DNA of 64,000 nucleotides from NCBI GenBank assembly GCA_002482725.1, contig DLGO01000030.1, positions 354 through 64,353 on the forward strand, written 5' to 3'. Below the pieces are notes generated by a model. The model did no database searches, was not told the origin of the DNA, and saw nothing but the letters and a program-made list of their open reading frames with translations. This stretch comes from Bacteroidetes bacterium UBA7692. Lineage in GTDB: Bacteria; Bacteroidota; Bacteroidia; Chitinophagales; LD1. Shown one piece after another: positions 22,701 to 29,099 of the stretch (the first letter of the stretch is position 1; the number at the start of each line of letters is the position of its first letter). The position numbers were made by a program, and so were the translations under genes.

Positions 22701-23907
22701 AGATATAGACTATGAGGAGCCAGAGGCACTACCAGCAACGGTAAGCCATACAGAAGAGATCCCACAACCGACCGGTAACAGGCTTTATAAGTTGACTAAT
22801 CATCTAGGTAGTGTACAAGCGGTGATAAGCGATTCCAAGATACCTGTAGGTAGTAGCACTACTCTCAATTACTATAAGCCCGATGTAATCATCATGAATG
22901 ACTATTATAGTTTTGGGATGGTCATGCCTGGAAGAAAATTGAATATGGGAGGATTGAGGTATGGATTTAATGGTCAGGAATTGGATAATGAAATTATTGG
23001 CGAAGGATCTATATATAATTTTGGTTCAAGACTTTATGATTCAAGACGGGGCAATTGGATGACTCAAGATAAAAGTAAAGAAAAATTTGCCAGCTTTTCT
23101 CCTTATAATGGAATGTTAAATAACCCTATCTTATTTTTAGATCCAGATGGAAATGAAGTAGCAGCGGCTACAAAACATTCTTTTGATTTAACCCAGTGTA
23201 TTACAAGTCAAGGTGATTTAGGCATTACAACTGTTCAAAATCTTTTGCCTAAGTTTAATGAAACTACAAATAAGTATGACCTAATACTTGTAGTACTCAT
23301 TAGAATGCATGAGGAATTGGATGTCGAAATTGAGACATCCACATTAAGGTCACTTAATCCTGGTATCGAAGATGATGTAGTATTGCATGAGCAGGGTCAT
23401 AGAGATCAATTTTATGATGCCTTCATTTATACATCTTGGGAATTTGAGTATAGGGGTGAAATTTTCAAAGGTAAACTAGATATGATATTTAATGATATTG
23501 TTTCAAAATTTGGAATAAAAGATGAAATCACGATGGATAAGATATTATCTGAATTCATTAATTTAGCAAGCAATCTGGCAGAATCATGTGGTAATGATTT
23601 ATATACCCATAGGGACGCAAATGCAAGAGCTAGAATTGAGCACCCCGAAATGGAACTTCCTTATTTGAATGGGAAGAAAGATGTTTTGTATCCAGATGAA
23701 TCAGGTAAAATAAGGCCTTTACCCGAATCTCCAGAGGGTTATAAACCAGGACGATTTTTAGCAACTTCTCCGACTCCAAGTAATAATGGATCAGCGCCGA
23801 ATGGCGGAGGTGGTGGATTCAATGGAGGTGGCGGATTCAATGAATGGTTCGATGGGGAAAGATTAAGGAAATTGAAAAAGATTTATTACGAATGGATGAA
23901 TAATTAA
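13726..23907 (+). CDS. Giant YD-repeat/RHS polymorphic toxin with HEQGH metallopeptidase-like tip, 3393 aa
   Basis: A Sec signal peptide (LTFCFLSAIAMTVMGQ) is followed by a beta domain, a fibronectin-III-like segment (about 185-290), and a DUF6443-like start of the repeat body. Next come a Cys-rich helical part (about 570-800) and a long Asp/Thr-rich immunoglobulin-like middle (about 1400-2250). From about 2365 the YD repeats are obvious (YYYDRAGNLVKT, YDYAGRLARSH, YDADGNLIGD). The RHS core follows (LTNHLGSVQAV, YGFNGQELDNE, FGSRLYDSRRGNW) and ends at DPDG (3139-3142), near where RHS tips are usually released. The variable tip (about 3143-3393) contains HEQGH (H3221, E3222, H3225), a zincin-type zinc motif, plus a later THRDANARA helix that could hold a further ligand. 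It ends in a Gly/Asn-rich tail. The DNA becomes clearly more AT-rich towards the tip, as expected for an exchanged toxin module. Confidence 0.85.
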   Translation: MLLRILTFCFLSAIAMTVMGQEETVTVTSANYVTWTPCTTPCTGEVAFNTTGFTVPGISDNDAVAPYPYVLFTQKRGRVTLSVELNRNYFTADNFTVSVPINIEWLDDALVLHTETGTLTVEYFSDGTANVQGIDHYIVEGAVAMEVEVGAATILTGGVPLGYTPENIQLHTSIETVKNKYIFPDAPTVSSTPISRTDKGYLFSWSTYNPIWPNTTYQVEWLHTNDVNATSCVFEDNSSRVQVDGTAFLLPVIYGEGKLIARVRAVGYDPTDPKRLVYSDWSVPDVTNNQDGCYLITSGNAFEPGMNWDYSVAFDDNGKTTEAISYFDGTMRNRQNITRVNSEDKKTLVQSTIYDYFGRPAIQTLPAMDLDESTEHKLEFKDKFNRPEENSSVEYTFRNFDGDESTSLCGEKKEGEMHPDYGTDRYYTDNTIAGNENLPQSFRFPFSRTTFEKSPLNRPELSTLPGRDHTINSGRTTKYLRASAAGSPLRRLFGDEQLGSLDKYYVEGVIDANKTTYLSYKDENGRVVATSIAGEPATTAVSTAPDGEAFMNAITVKSDIISEYGSATIETDDCIRLHQSVYLPSETDYNLVYNLNETEYSDLACVPDFCYRCKYKLNFSIKNGCGEELITNENTLNQSIGTWDTTCLTGEERVNFDPEPIDISLHLTSGRYMITKRLCIDNSAVEQYTDHYVKNYECNNTYNDYLDSYLDNLAVEGCFPDCASCESFVGPYSKYNEENRRDEPGYIYLTTEQYNKVIERCSTACDRLDDIGDRCEDLLEKMKAQMRVGGQYAPKDANGALDKNNVYSVYYTGSGTPKLNILYNDASLNYITESGDGKVEIDGEDVDVHDLTPEQFVELMGKYTEWIDELVKAHPEYCKYEYCVNTPAVKNGLMYGELMERSSKYLNANSKGYLNPVDSYNPAGHTGIGSTIATNTASKDPYASQTTTMATKMNNINGASKTLWQESFAAGNGNLQLSNKGWAQFREYYLNERGLLLDAEFNTQVSGSSTCATWANNIEAQGTDFKAVFDFGTTMDEVQAAQGATVITPAGDFDEQAARNAANSANSANSIESCHDYIPYWQDKLAPCGLPAYDLDILVQNLEQICIAGYGQNGSPFGSTYTGAKKGILLTGYTSFEDAIGGKLKQLNIPWTTNCNPYMLNKPDVGLNTDYGSMAPLDKCACDSVNIYVYQFALMHASDSVPPTRVDLDEYLMAHIGMKFDSSLIPACRSMRAAATPLMNCEELANLYRQYLIREGLPLTTPFIKANMERFTTYVNQKKNALYTTEAVTTRLGECNDYFSGTRQPFLINEMKFDYWYDRFVVQYPVQPDLSITINATDFINYVDTSETPDYNGYGISLLTIGEVGGLYQKYILPTNILPLVTNLNTTAKLFNLALDAAPARVVMIDAGDSIPPVNPPGAGNCYLDSIVISYHNYDPELILEDSLINIYTHKSAVYNTHFANYTEFRIKNKTNKQLLINYNITETTGIDTIEVALSGTGMVDTFRGWEGSDAITIGGNTEPDMGADSVRFRLNVGVYIDSLWADSVSTQRFVAPLSANPTLSTNLNISTRYHCDSVPGDSYGMELHNYGSIPIDWSAVSQLTLLYPSDDETTIGNQVNHGEGFFTTSISPALKHLGVYSHLPIGILVPSDPPITDDSLLGASPALPYDTLSPPVSDFTNFARTYNGGEVYYSFAALDGFAGAANDTFDVDYTPIQYAEMINHSEPYYNPGVRHTNEVATDALRRFFNVAFAQGLVGRHITALNGYGDYFINEQLYPNWEGGCNPILTIPTVPVKTDKYDTVSTTAYYGMDTVDIVTVAMTRIDSTTDTVTIVINITTTDTLHDVHVSMIDTAAGTYNFERITADTIVDVLPGTLTIVHRYVANTGGPMQDGDTSSVVVEITGDSIVYSKQHTATYQAYRHYQNQLQLMVSDDCGHTNTFTINKTDTTIAWEDVDSIYRVIPDTTTDGPPVPMIVQEKQYMISATVIPQPSPPDTVIPLGPLTPTLVFNGGNGLVSTTVFTRKTRTPIAVTPKEIMVPARLTCPSSSCVNCARLDTLKKEFNALLVSKGQNHVVGNQDMYYPIFADYLEQKHNLTFPVEELMLFSDTCQSGRVVFVYPQLELLNELMDTVIRNWPGRIPGSVVPHIDFETGDASPAGTIFEYAEMGNFPAGVYTVAGAMGYMGDILACTPAFSHFWSELEDVAGNQMKIVLTGFFDECGSDMAMALVGPADSIDVDSITGIGPPYTLQKLALGTEPGDTLDVVYGQAMYMGTGHATHRAGFLVPESDIVLGSWQYDSTLVICSRRPSLNYPGLMDECLNAVLGLAKSSAIEDLEAFRRDLRKDFIAAYKKKCKADARESEKLETEHQRREYHFTLYYYDRAGNLVKTIPPAGVNLLADNVSTAVNTGHTMASKYTYDSRGKIRWKGDPDGARINYFHDQFGRMAASQTGRQADIEAGYDAYSYVIFDDAGRVGETGQITVPEEYALTEEIAYNNGDFEDWMAIGIKSEITRNYYKPEWPVPYNQDNMRNRVASVTYAEHDNDGHYDHATHYSYDEHGMVKLLVQEYPALEKFGRRYFTIEYEYNLVSSTSNKIIYQRDREDQWMHKFNYDAHGRLKKIETSTDGKIWYEDLEYNYYVNGLLKREEIGHNKVQGTDYAYTIQGLLKGVNSGSLNPEYDLGHDGENIVSRHGFIGRDAFGYNLGYYAYENGSNIYTDYHPITPNAFEPEMEDDYLDSALIAPQFNGNISRQTTALMKTDQAGADVIGHSYRYDYAGRLARSHTYLPGSATMQSANSWAGEAVTTKYKELYNYDLNGNIRKLNRAGDVGAMDELTYDYASGTNKLSRIDDVVSSSAYAIDIDDQSGTNYNYDADGNLIGDVTEGISNIKWSSYGKVKDINSINNLYYRYGTGGQRIMKMVTSSLGNEYTIYVHDANGNVIAVYSATSTEEDEVWNTVFKLKERHIYGYSKVGILKSDIELSNNCAAIPLEPSSPAITDIDYEEPEALPATVSHTEEIPQPTGNRLYKLTNHLGSVQAVISDSKIPVGSSTTLNYYKPDVIIMNDYYSFGMVMPGRKLNMGGLRYGFNGQELDNEIIGEGSIYNFGSRLYDSRRGNWMTQDKSKEKFASFSPYNGMLNNPILFLDPDGNEVAAATKHSFDLTQCITSQGDLGITTVQNLLPKFNETTNKYDLILVVLIRMHEELDVEIETSTLRSLNPGIEDDVVLHEQGHRDQFYDAFIYTSWEFEYRGEIFKGKLDMIFNDIVSKFGIKDEITMDKILSEFINLASNLAESCGNDLYTHRDANARARIEHPEMELPYLNGKKDVLYPDESGKIRPLPESPEGYKPGRFLATSPTPSNNGSAPNGGGGGFNGGGGFNEWFDGERLRKLKKIYYEWMNN

Positions 23908-23973
23908 TAATTGAAAAAGATAAAGAGTTTAATAGTAATCTTAAATTAATGTAAATTTGATTGTATACTTGAA

Positions 23974-24549
23974 ATGCAAAGATTAATTTTTTTTATGTAT
24001 AAAATTTTAGTGTTTTTTATTAGTATTTCCCTTTTGATAATAGATTTAAAAAGTTATGCTAAACAATTCAATCTAATGTTAACTATCCAAGAAGGGAATT
24101 TAGGTATTAGTGATTCTTTAAAAAAATGCAAATATTGTAGTTCCAAAAAGATAGGAGTGATTGATTCAATTCCATCTTTTCATTTAATAAAGCATCTGAA
24201 GGGGTCTGAAGGTGGTATTGCAGATCGCATATTCAATATTTATTTAGACTCTTTAGAAAATTATAAAGAAAGCGATTCCCTTCCTCAATTCTTATTTAAT
24301 ATAAATTTTGATTCAGAATACTACTTTCTACTTTATGGTTTAAATCATTATTCCATACGCAAGCTATTGATTGATAGTACAGACAATCTTGTTGTTTTAA
24401 AAAAAATAATGAGTTCGGCATATTTAGAATTTACAATACCTCCCAATCATACAGAGTTATATAGGAAAGTTAAAAAGCCATCTGATTATTCGAGCTATTC
24501 TTTAAAAGATTTAGTGAGAATGAAATTAAAAAAAATAAAAGGTCAATGA
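23974..24549 (+). CDS. Candidate immunity protein for the RHS tip, 191 aa
   Basis: The product is unrecognised. The N-terminus has a hydrophobic signal or anchor segment (ILVFFISISLLII), with possible starts at 23974 or at the second ATG, 23995. A CKYC pair follows near residue 50, then a mostly helical Lys/Asp-rich body. It begins 67 bases after the toxin stop, on the same strand, and shares the strongly AT-rich composition of the toxin tip rather than that of the locus upstream. This position and composition are typical of a cognate immunity gene. A periplasm-facing immunity protein would fit a toxin acting in the periplasm, but no direct evidence exists here. Confidence 0.5.
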   Translation: MQRLIFFMYKILVFFISISLLIIDLKSYAKQFNLMLTIQEGNLGISDSLKKCKYCSSKKIGVIDSIPSFHLIKHLKGSEGGIADRIFNIYLDSLENYKESDSLPQFLFNINFDSEYYFLLYGLNHYSIRKLLIDSTDNLVVLKKIMSSAYLEFTIPPNHTELYRKVKKPSDYSSYSLKDLVRMKLKKIKGQ

Positions 24550-24922
24550 AAAAATCATAGTTGAAAGGATATAGTACATCAATAGTCCATAATGGTGAGA
24601 AGTTGAATGTGCTGGCATTTGACCAAATATTAATTAAGGTCTATAAAAGATTCTAATGAGGCTAGTTTGGCAACTAGTGTCCACATTTGCGCTTTTAGAT
24701 TAAAACCATCGATTGTGAACTGTAAATATTGTTTAGAAGCATGCGCCATGTGTGGATTTTATAAAACCGGCAGTTTTTACAGTTACGCTTTTATTTAAGT
24801 TGGTAAGTGGAAAACTACCAGAAGTGAAATTACCTAAGTTGCTTCCTAAGATTAAAGGTTATGAGAGTTGTGGTTGTTTCGATTATTAAACAAATCGTCA
24901 ATAGGGGAATAAAATAGGAATT
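24550..24922. other. AT-rich intergenic stretch, no gene seen
   Basis: This stretch of 373 bases between two orphan genes has stops in all forward frames and only short open pieces. Local Cys-rich fragments in translation (near 24720-24760) may be decayed coding sequence, as is common behind RHS toxins. I see no repeat, hairpin with a T-run, or RNA gene. Confidence 0.4.
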
Positions 24923-25822
24923 ATGATTACGGAAAAACCTTTTAAAAATGCATTTAGAAAAGTTGGTTTTTCTAACAAGGAAAAGTTAGTAGATTCTCTC
25001 ATGGAGATTTTTAGTAAAACTCAATTTCATTTTTTAAGGTATGCACTTTTCAAATACTCAGATACATTTTCCCTTAATCCTGATGTGAAAAATATTTTGT
25101 CTGACTCAATCAAGGAGGGAGATTTTTTTGTTTACGATTTTTATGAACCATTCCAAGGTGGAAGAGAACTATCAAATAAAGATATGGGTCTACGATCCTT
25201 TGTAGCTATGACTGAGGAAGAACAAAAAGAGTTTGATTCAAAAGAAGAGGAATTCAAGAATAAAATTGAAGACCAATTTTGGAACAATAAAGAGAATATT
25301 TCAAAGTATGAAGCTATATCCTCTTTTGATGTTTATGAAATCAGAGAACCAAAGTCTAATAAAGAGAAGGCAATGAAAATATTTGATGATTTTGGAATTA
25401 ATGGTGGAGGTCACAAAAAGAAAAGTAGTTTATTTAATGTAAATAATATCCTTAAATACTATCAGGATATAGTGAGCTTATTTTTTCCTGATTTTGTTCT
25501 AAGTAAAAAATTATCTTCAAAGACAATTAAACGCTTTACAAAAGACATTGGAAATGACTTGCTTTTAGGACTCTATCTTGATCTTGGTTTTATTTCCGGT
25601 GAATTAAAGCATATGTATTTTCAATTTCCTAGTATCAAAGTTGAATTAATAAGTAAAGAGCTAGAGTCACATGTGAATGAGCGTTTGTATGTTGTTGATC
25701 AATCAGAATATCCCATACTTAGGCTCTCCTATATGAATCATATAGGACTAGGAATTCATTTTCGATTAGGTGATTCAACCGAAAGCGGTGAAATGTATAA
25801 AAGGAAATCTTTTTTTATATGA
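24923..25822 (+). CDS. Orphan cytoplasmic protein behind the RHS toxin, 299 aa
   Basis: No family is recognised. The protein is hydrophilic, without a signal peptide or membrane segment. A charged helical part (about 90-135, rich in Glu/Lys) leads to a possible mixed domain in the last 130 residues. It shares the AT-rich composition of the toxin tip and lies on the same strand. It may be a second immunity gene or a relic of an earlier toxin/immunity module. The frame ends right after a T7 run (25810-25816), and a single-base shift there would extend it by about 27 codons (to 25902), so its C-terminus is uncertain. Confidence 0.5.
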   Translation: MITEKPFKNAFRKVGFSNKEKLVDSLMEIFSKTQFHFLRYALFKYSDTFSLNPDVKNILSDSIKEGDFFVYDFYEPFQGGRELSNKDMGLRSFVAMTEEEQKEFDSKEEEFKNKIEDQFWNNKENISKYEAISSFDVYEIREPKSNKEKAMKIFDDFGINGGGHKKKSSLFNVNNILKYYQDIVSLFFPDFVLSKKLSSKTIKRFTKDIGNDLLLGLYLDLGFISGELKHMYFQFPSIKVELISKELESHVNERLYVVDQSEYPILRLSYMNHIGLGIHFRLGDSTESGEMYKRKSFFI

Positions 25823-25902
25823 ATATCTATTCATTTATAATGGACAAATACCTTGAATACATGGAAGATAATATAAATGAAATTGTAAATAAGGAGAAAT
25901 AG
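25819..25902 (+). CDS. 27-codon ORF overlapping the preceding stop (ATGA)
   Basis: The ATG at 25819 overlaps the TGA of the 299-aa gene. The product is acidic and helical (MDKYLEYMEDNINEIV). It is more likely the displaced C-terminus of the preceding gene, split off by a slip in the T7 run, than an independent gene. Confidence 0.3.
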   Translation: MNIYSFIMDKYLEYMEDNINEIVNKEK

Positions 25903-26297
25903 ATTTTTTATATATTCTATTCGGATAGCTGGGTTCTCTGAACCCCGGCTAACCCTCGCTCAACACCAACAGTCCTTTTCGGCTACCATAGAAATAGAAT
26001 AGCAGGTAGATATAAACTGCCCCCCATACAACTCCAAAATCATAAGCGCCGGGTATACGCTCTTTGACATAGCGGTAAAACATACCGCAACAACTACCGC
26101 AGCCTATACCGGCAAAAGTACCGCATGTGGGCTGTGCGTTAGCGACAGAAGCGCATAGCCCGCAATGCAGCGCAGCGGAGTGAGGACTAGCAGCGGATGG
26201 CGCGACCCGCAGGGAAACGCCCCGATGGATTTGTTTAATAATTAACCCGAAAAAGTACCGTCAATTTTACACCTTTGACCACCATATAAAAAGCAAG
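25903..26297. other. Intergenic region rich in hairpins between the toxin locus and fahA
   Basis: This stretch holds a hairpin at 25927-25950 (GGGTTC/GAACCC with a bulged extension to about 10 bp) and a 10-bp stem-loop pairing GGGCTGTGCG with CGCATAGCCC around 26109-26145. A GC-rich tract follows (about 26145-26225). Composition changes abruptly here from the AT-rich toxin tail to the GC-richer housekeeping block. It looks like a repeat-type intergenic element or a structured RNA, but no known RNA family is recognised. Confidence 0.4.
25949..26083 (-). CDS. Possible 44-aa small membrane protein
   Basis: A minus-strand ATG at 26083 opens a frame that ends at 25949. The product has a basic N-terminus (YRYVKERIPG), one strong hydrophobic helix (GVVWGAVYIYLLFYFYG) and a basic turn (SRKG), like a single-span small protein. 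The frame continues open upstream of the ATG into the hairpin region, so it may be the tail of a decayed gene. There is no supporting context. Confidence 0.3.
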   Translation of the reverse strand: MFYRYVKERIPGAYDFGVVWGAVYIYLLFYFYGSRKGLLVLSEG

Positions 26298-27545
26298 ATG
26301 AAAACCTGGTTACAAGTACACGCCGATTCTGATTTTAGTATATACAACCTGCCGTTTGGTATATTCCAAACGGGCGACCGCACCCCACGCGCGGGCATAG
26401 CCCTGGGCGATAAAATAATAGACCTGAAAGCACTTGCAGAGCTGGGCTTTCTGGATGGTATCACTTTCGACAAAGCCGTGCTGGGCAATAAGGTGTTGAA
26501 TGACTTTATAGCGCTGGGCAAGCCCGTAACTACTGCGGTAAGGCTGCGGGTGCAGGCACTGTTTACCCAAGGCAATACAGAGCTGCACGGCAATGCGGAT
26601 GCAGAAGCAAAGGTGCTGGTAGATATATCGTCTGCTACCCTGCTGAAGCCCATTCATATACCTAACTATACCGATTTCTACTCCAGTATAGAGCATGCTA
26701 CCAATGTGGGCAAAATGTTCCGCCCGGGTGGCGATGCGCTGCTGCCAAACTGGCTTCACCTGCCGGTGGGCTACCATGGTCGTGCATCCAGCATAGTGCT
26801 GAGCGGCACACCTATGCGCAGGCCAAAGGGACAGACCAAGGCAGACGACCAGCCGATGCCGTCTTTTGGGCCATCGCGCCTGTTGGATTTTGAGCTGGAG
26901 ATGGGTTTTGTGGTAGGCAAGCCTACAGCCATGGGCGAAACCATAAGCGTGGAGCAGGCCGAGGAGCATATATTCGGCATGTTGCTGTTCAACGACTGGA
27001 GCGCGCGCGACATACAGAAATGGGAGTATGTGCCGCTTGGGCCATTCCTGGGCAAGAACTTCGGTTCTACTATATCGCCATGGATAGTGACGCTCGAGGC
27101 ATTGGAGCACTTCCGCGTAGCAGGCCCAAAGCAGGAGCCGGAAGTATTGCCCTACCTGCAATCGGCAGGTGAGCGCAACTACGATATACAGCTACAGGTA
27201 AGCATAAAGCCGGAGAACGGTGAAGAGAAAGTGGTATCGAACAGCAACTTCCGCTACATGTACTGGAATATGTGCCAGCAGCTGGCGCACCACACCGTAA
27301 ATGGCTGCAATGTAGAGGTGGGCGACCTGTATGCCAGTGGTACCATCAGCGGGCACGAGCCGGATAGCTTTGGCAGTATGCTGGAGCTGACCTGGAGCGG
27401 CAAGAACCCCATACCTATGCCCGATGGCACAGAGCGCAAATTCATAGCCGACAACGATACCGTAACTATAAAGGGCTTCGGGCAAAAAGGCGATATACGC
27501 GTGGGCTTTGGCGAGTGCTCGGGCAAAATACTGCCGGCATCGTAA
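26298..27545 (+). CDS. fahA: Fumarylacetoacetase
   Basis: This enzyme hydrolyses 4-fumarylacetoacetate to fumarate and acetoacetate, the last step of tyrosine catabolism, in the cytoplasm. The length of 415 aa matches the family. It has the N-terminal SH3-like domain (about 15-115) and the FAH catalytic domain (from about 120). Visible signatures include DFYSSIEHATNVG, the glycine/arginine loop GYHGRASS, the metal-site Glu pair in FELEMGFVVG, FNDWSARDIQKWEY, and the C-terminal SGTISG. No other tyrosine-pathway gene is next to it, so it stands alone here. A strong hairpin (27545-27592) follows the stop codon. Confidence 0.95.
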   Translation: MKTWLQVHADSDFSIYNLPFGIFQTGDRTPRAGIALGDKIIDLKALAELGFLDGITFDKAVLGNKVLNDFIALGKPVTTAVRLRVQALFTQGNTELHGNADAEAKVLVDISSATLLKPIHIPNYTDFYSSIEHATNVGKMFRPGGDALLPNWLHLPVGYHGRASSIVLSGTPMRRPKGQTKADDQPMPSFGPSRLLDFELEMGFVVGKPTAMGETISVEQAEEHIFGMLLFNDWSARDIQKWEYVPLGPFLGKNFGSTISPWIVTLEALEHFRVAGPKQEPEVLPYLQSAGERNYDIQLQVSIKPENGEEKVVSNSNFRYMYWNMCQQLAHHTVNGCNVEVGDLYASGTISGHEPDSFGSMLELTWSGKNPIPMPDGTERKFIADNDTVTIKGFGQKGDIRVGFGECSGKILPAS

Positions 27546-27592
27546 AACTGCCCTGTGTACAATGCAGCGGGTAGTAGCACAAGGGGCAGTTT
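27545..27592 (+). terminator. Inverted repeat after fahA
   Basis: AAACTGCCC (27545-27553) pairs exactly with GGGCAGTTT (27584-27592), starting within the fahA stop codon region. The following T-run is weak, so this may be a terminator or an mRNA-stabilising hairpin. It abuts the putative ruvB promoter. Confidence 0.5.
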
Positions 27593-27622
27593 AGCGTTAT
27601 TGGCAGCGATGATGTACCTTTG
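27590..27622 (+). promoter_or_regulatory. Putative Bacteroidota promoter for ruvB
   Basis: TACCTTTG at 27615-27622 matches the -7 consensus TAnnTTTG. TTTA lies 21 bases upstream as a one-mismatch -33 TTTG box. The start codon of ruvB is 66 bases downstream. Confidence 0.4.
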
Positions 27623-27687
27623 GGAGAATAAGATAATAGCTTGCGGCCATAGCCTGCGAGCAGCGATAATGAGATAAATAGTAGCAG

Positions 27688-28710
27688 ATGAATCCGAATT
27701 TAGAATCGAACAGGCCACCCATTACCTCCGACCAGGAGGTAGAGCGGGCATTGCGGCCAAAGCAGATAGCCGAGTTTACCGGGCAACCGCAGATAATAGA
27801 GAACCTTTTCATCTTTATAGGTGCGGCCAAAATGCGTGCCGAGGCATTGGATCACGTATTGCTGCATGGGCCTCCCGGCCTGGGCAAAACTACCCTTTCG
27901 CACATAGTGGCAAATGAGATGGGTGTGGGCATAAAAGTAACCTCCGGCCCGGTACTGGAAAAGCCCGGCGACCTGGCAGGACTGCTGACCAATCTGGAGA
28001 CAAATGATGTACTCTTCATAGACGAAATACACCGCCTGAGCCCTGTGGTAGAGGAGTACCTCTACAGTGCCATGGAGGACTATAAGATAGATATAATGAT
28101 AGACTCCGGGCCAAATGCGCGCTCGGTACAGATTACGCTCAATCCATTTACCCTGGTGGGTGCCACTACGCGCTCTGGCTTACTTACGGCACCATTGCGC
28201 TCGCGCTTTGGCATCACCTGCCGCATGGAGTATTACGATGCCGCAGTACTGAAAAAAATCATACAGCGCTCATCAGCCATACTGAACGTGGAGATAGAGG
28301 ACAAGGCGGCATTTGAAATAGCGCGCCGCAGCCGTGGCACACCGCGTATCGCCAACTTGTTGCTACGCAGGGTGCGCGACTTTGCCCAGGTAAAGGGCGA
28401 TGGCACCATAACGCTTGCTATAGCCAAGTATGCCCTGGAAGCATTAAATGTAGACCAGCACGGTCTGGATGAAATGGACAACAGGATACTATCGGCCATT
28501 ATAGATAAATTTAAAGGAGGGCCTGTAGGCATCACCACCATAGCCACAGCTGTGGGCGAAGAGGCAGGCACACTGGAAGAAGTATATGAGCCATTCCTGA
28601 TAAAGGAAGGGTTCCTGAAGCGTACACCGCGTGGCCGTGAAGCTACAGAAATAGCATACCGCCACCTGGGCAAAACACCACCGGCCAGCCTGAATACTTT
28701 ATTTGAGTAG
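27688..28710 (+). CDS. ruvB: Holliday junction branch migration ATPase RuvB
   Basis: RuvB is the hexameric AAA+ motor that, with RuvA, drives branch migration of Holliday junctions during recombinational repair. The protein is 340 aa, the normal family length. Visible features are the start of the RuvB core ([12 protein letters not shown]), Walker A (GPPGLGKTT), Walker B with sensor ([10 protein letters not shown]), the arginine-finger loop (GATTRSGLL), and the C-terminal winged-helix DNA-binding domain (about 255-330, with GPVGITTIA and [10 protein letters not shown]). It converges with the SPOR gene, leaving two bases between stops. Confidence 0.97.
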   Translation: MNPNLESNRPPITSDQEVERALRPKQIAEFTGQPQIIENLFIFIGAAKMRAEALDHVLLHGPPGLGKTTLSHIVANEMGVGIKVTSGPVLEKPGDLAGLLTNLETNDVLFIDEIHRLSPVVEEYLYSAMEDYKIDIMIDSGPNARSVQITLNPFTLVGATTRSGLLTAPLRSRFGITCRMEYYDAAVLKKIIQRSSAILNVEIEDKAAFEIARRSRGTPRIANLLLRRVRDFAQVKGDGTITLAIAKYALEALNVDQHGLDEMDNRILSAIIDKFKGGPVGITTIATAVGEEAGTLEEVYEPFLIKEGFLKRTPRGREATEIAYRHLGKTPPASLNTLFE

Positions 28711-28712
28711 GT

Positions 28713-29096
28713 CTACTTTATCTTGATGCGGTCGCGCACTATAAAGGCACCCTGGTACAGGGTAATAACCTGATTGAGCGCGGCAGTGGCTTCCAGCCTT
28801 GTTTTGAAGTCGCCTATGCGCAGCTTGTAGCTGGGCTGCTCATACTCCACATACGATTGGTAGTCGGTAAACTCACCATACAGCTTAGCCTTGGCTTTGT
28901 ACACCTCGTCGCGGTTGTTGGAGTAGCTTATCTGTATCCTGTAGCCCTGGCCGTATTCGTTCTTTTTCTGGTATTGGGTGTACTTTTCCACTACATCCGT
29001 TACCGCAGCACTCTGCTTCACATCCTGCGCTTTGAGCGCAGTACAAAGGAAGCAGCACAATATTATAAGCCCTGATTTAAAACCACTTAGTTCCAT
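28713..29096 (-). CDS. Exported SPOR-domain protein, 127 aa
   Basis: A signal peptide (LIILCCFLCTALKA) is followed by one SPOR-like domain (about 45-127): GYRIQISYSNNRDEVYKAKAK, a strand, YKLRIGDFKTRLEA, and a terminal strand. SPOR domains bind denuded septal peptidoglycan, so a periplasmic cell-division or cell-wall role is expected. It lies three bases downstream of deoC on the same strand and is probably co-transcribed with it. Confidence 0.8.
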   Translation of the reverse strand: MELSGFKSGLIILCCFLCTALKAQDVKQSAAVTDVVEKYTQYQKKNEYGQGYRIQISYSNNRDEVYKAKAKLYGEFTDYQSYVEYEQPSYKLRIGDFKTRLEATAALNQVITLYQGAFIVRDRIKIK

Positions 29097-29099
29097 GTT

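Noticed and set aside
26310..27161. 283-codon minus-strand frame across fahA
   Set aside because: It overlaps a well-recognised gene entirely and its product is Cys/His/Tyr-rich noise.
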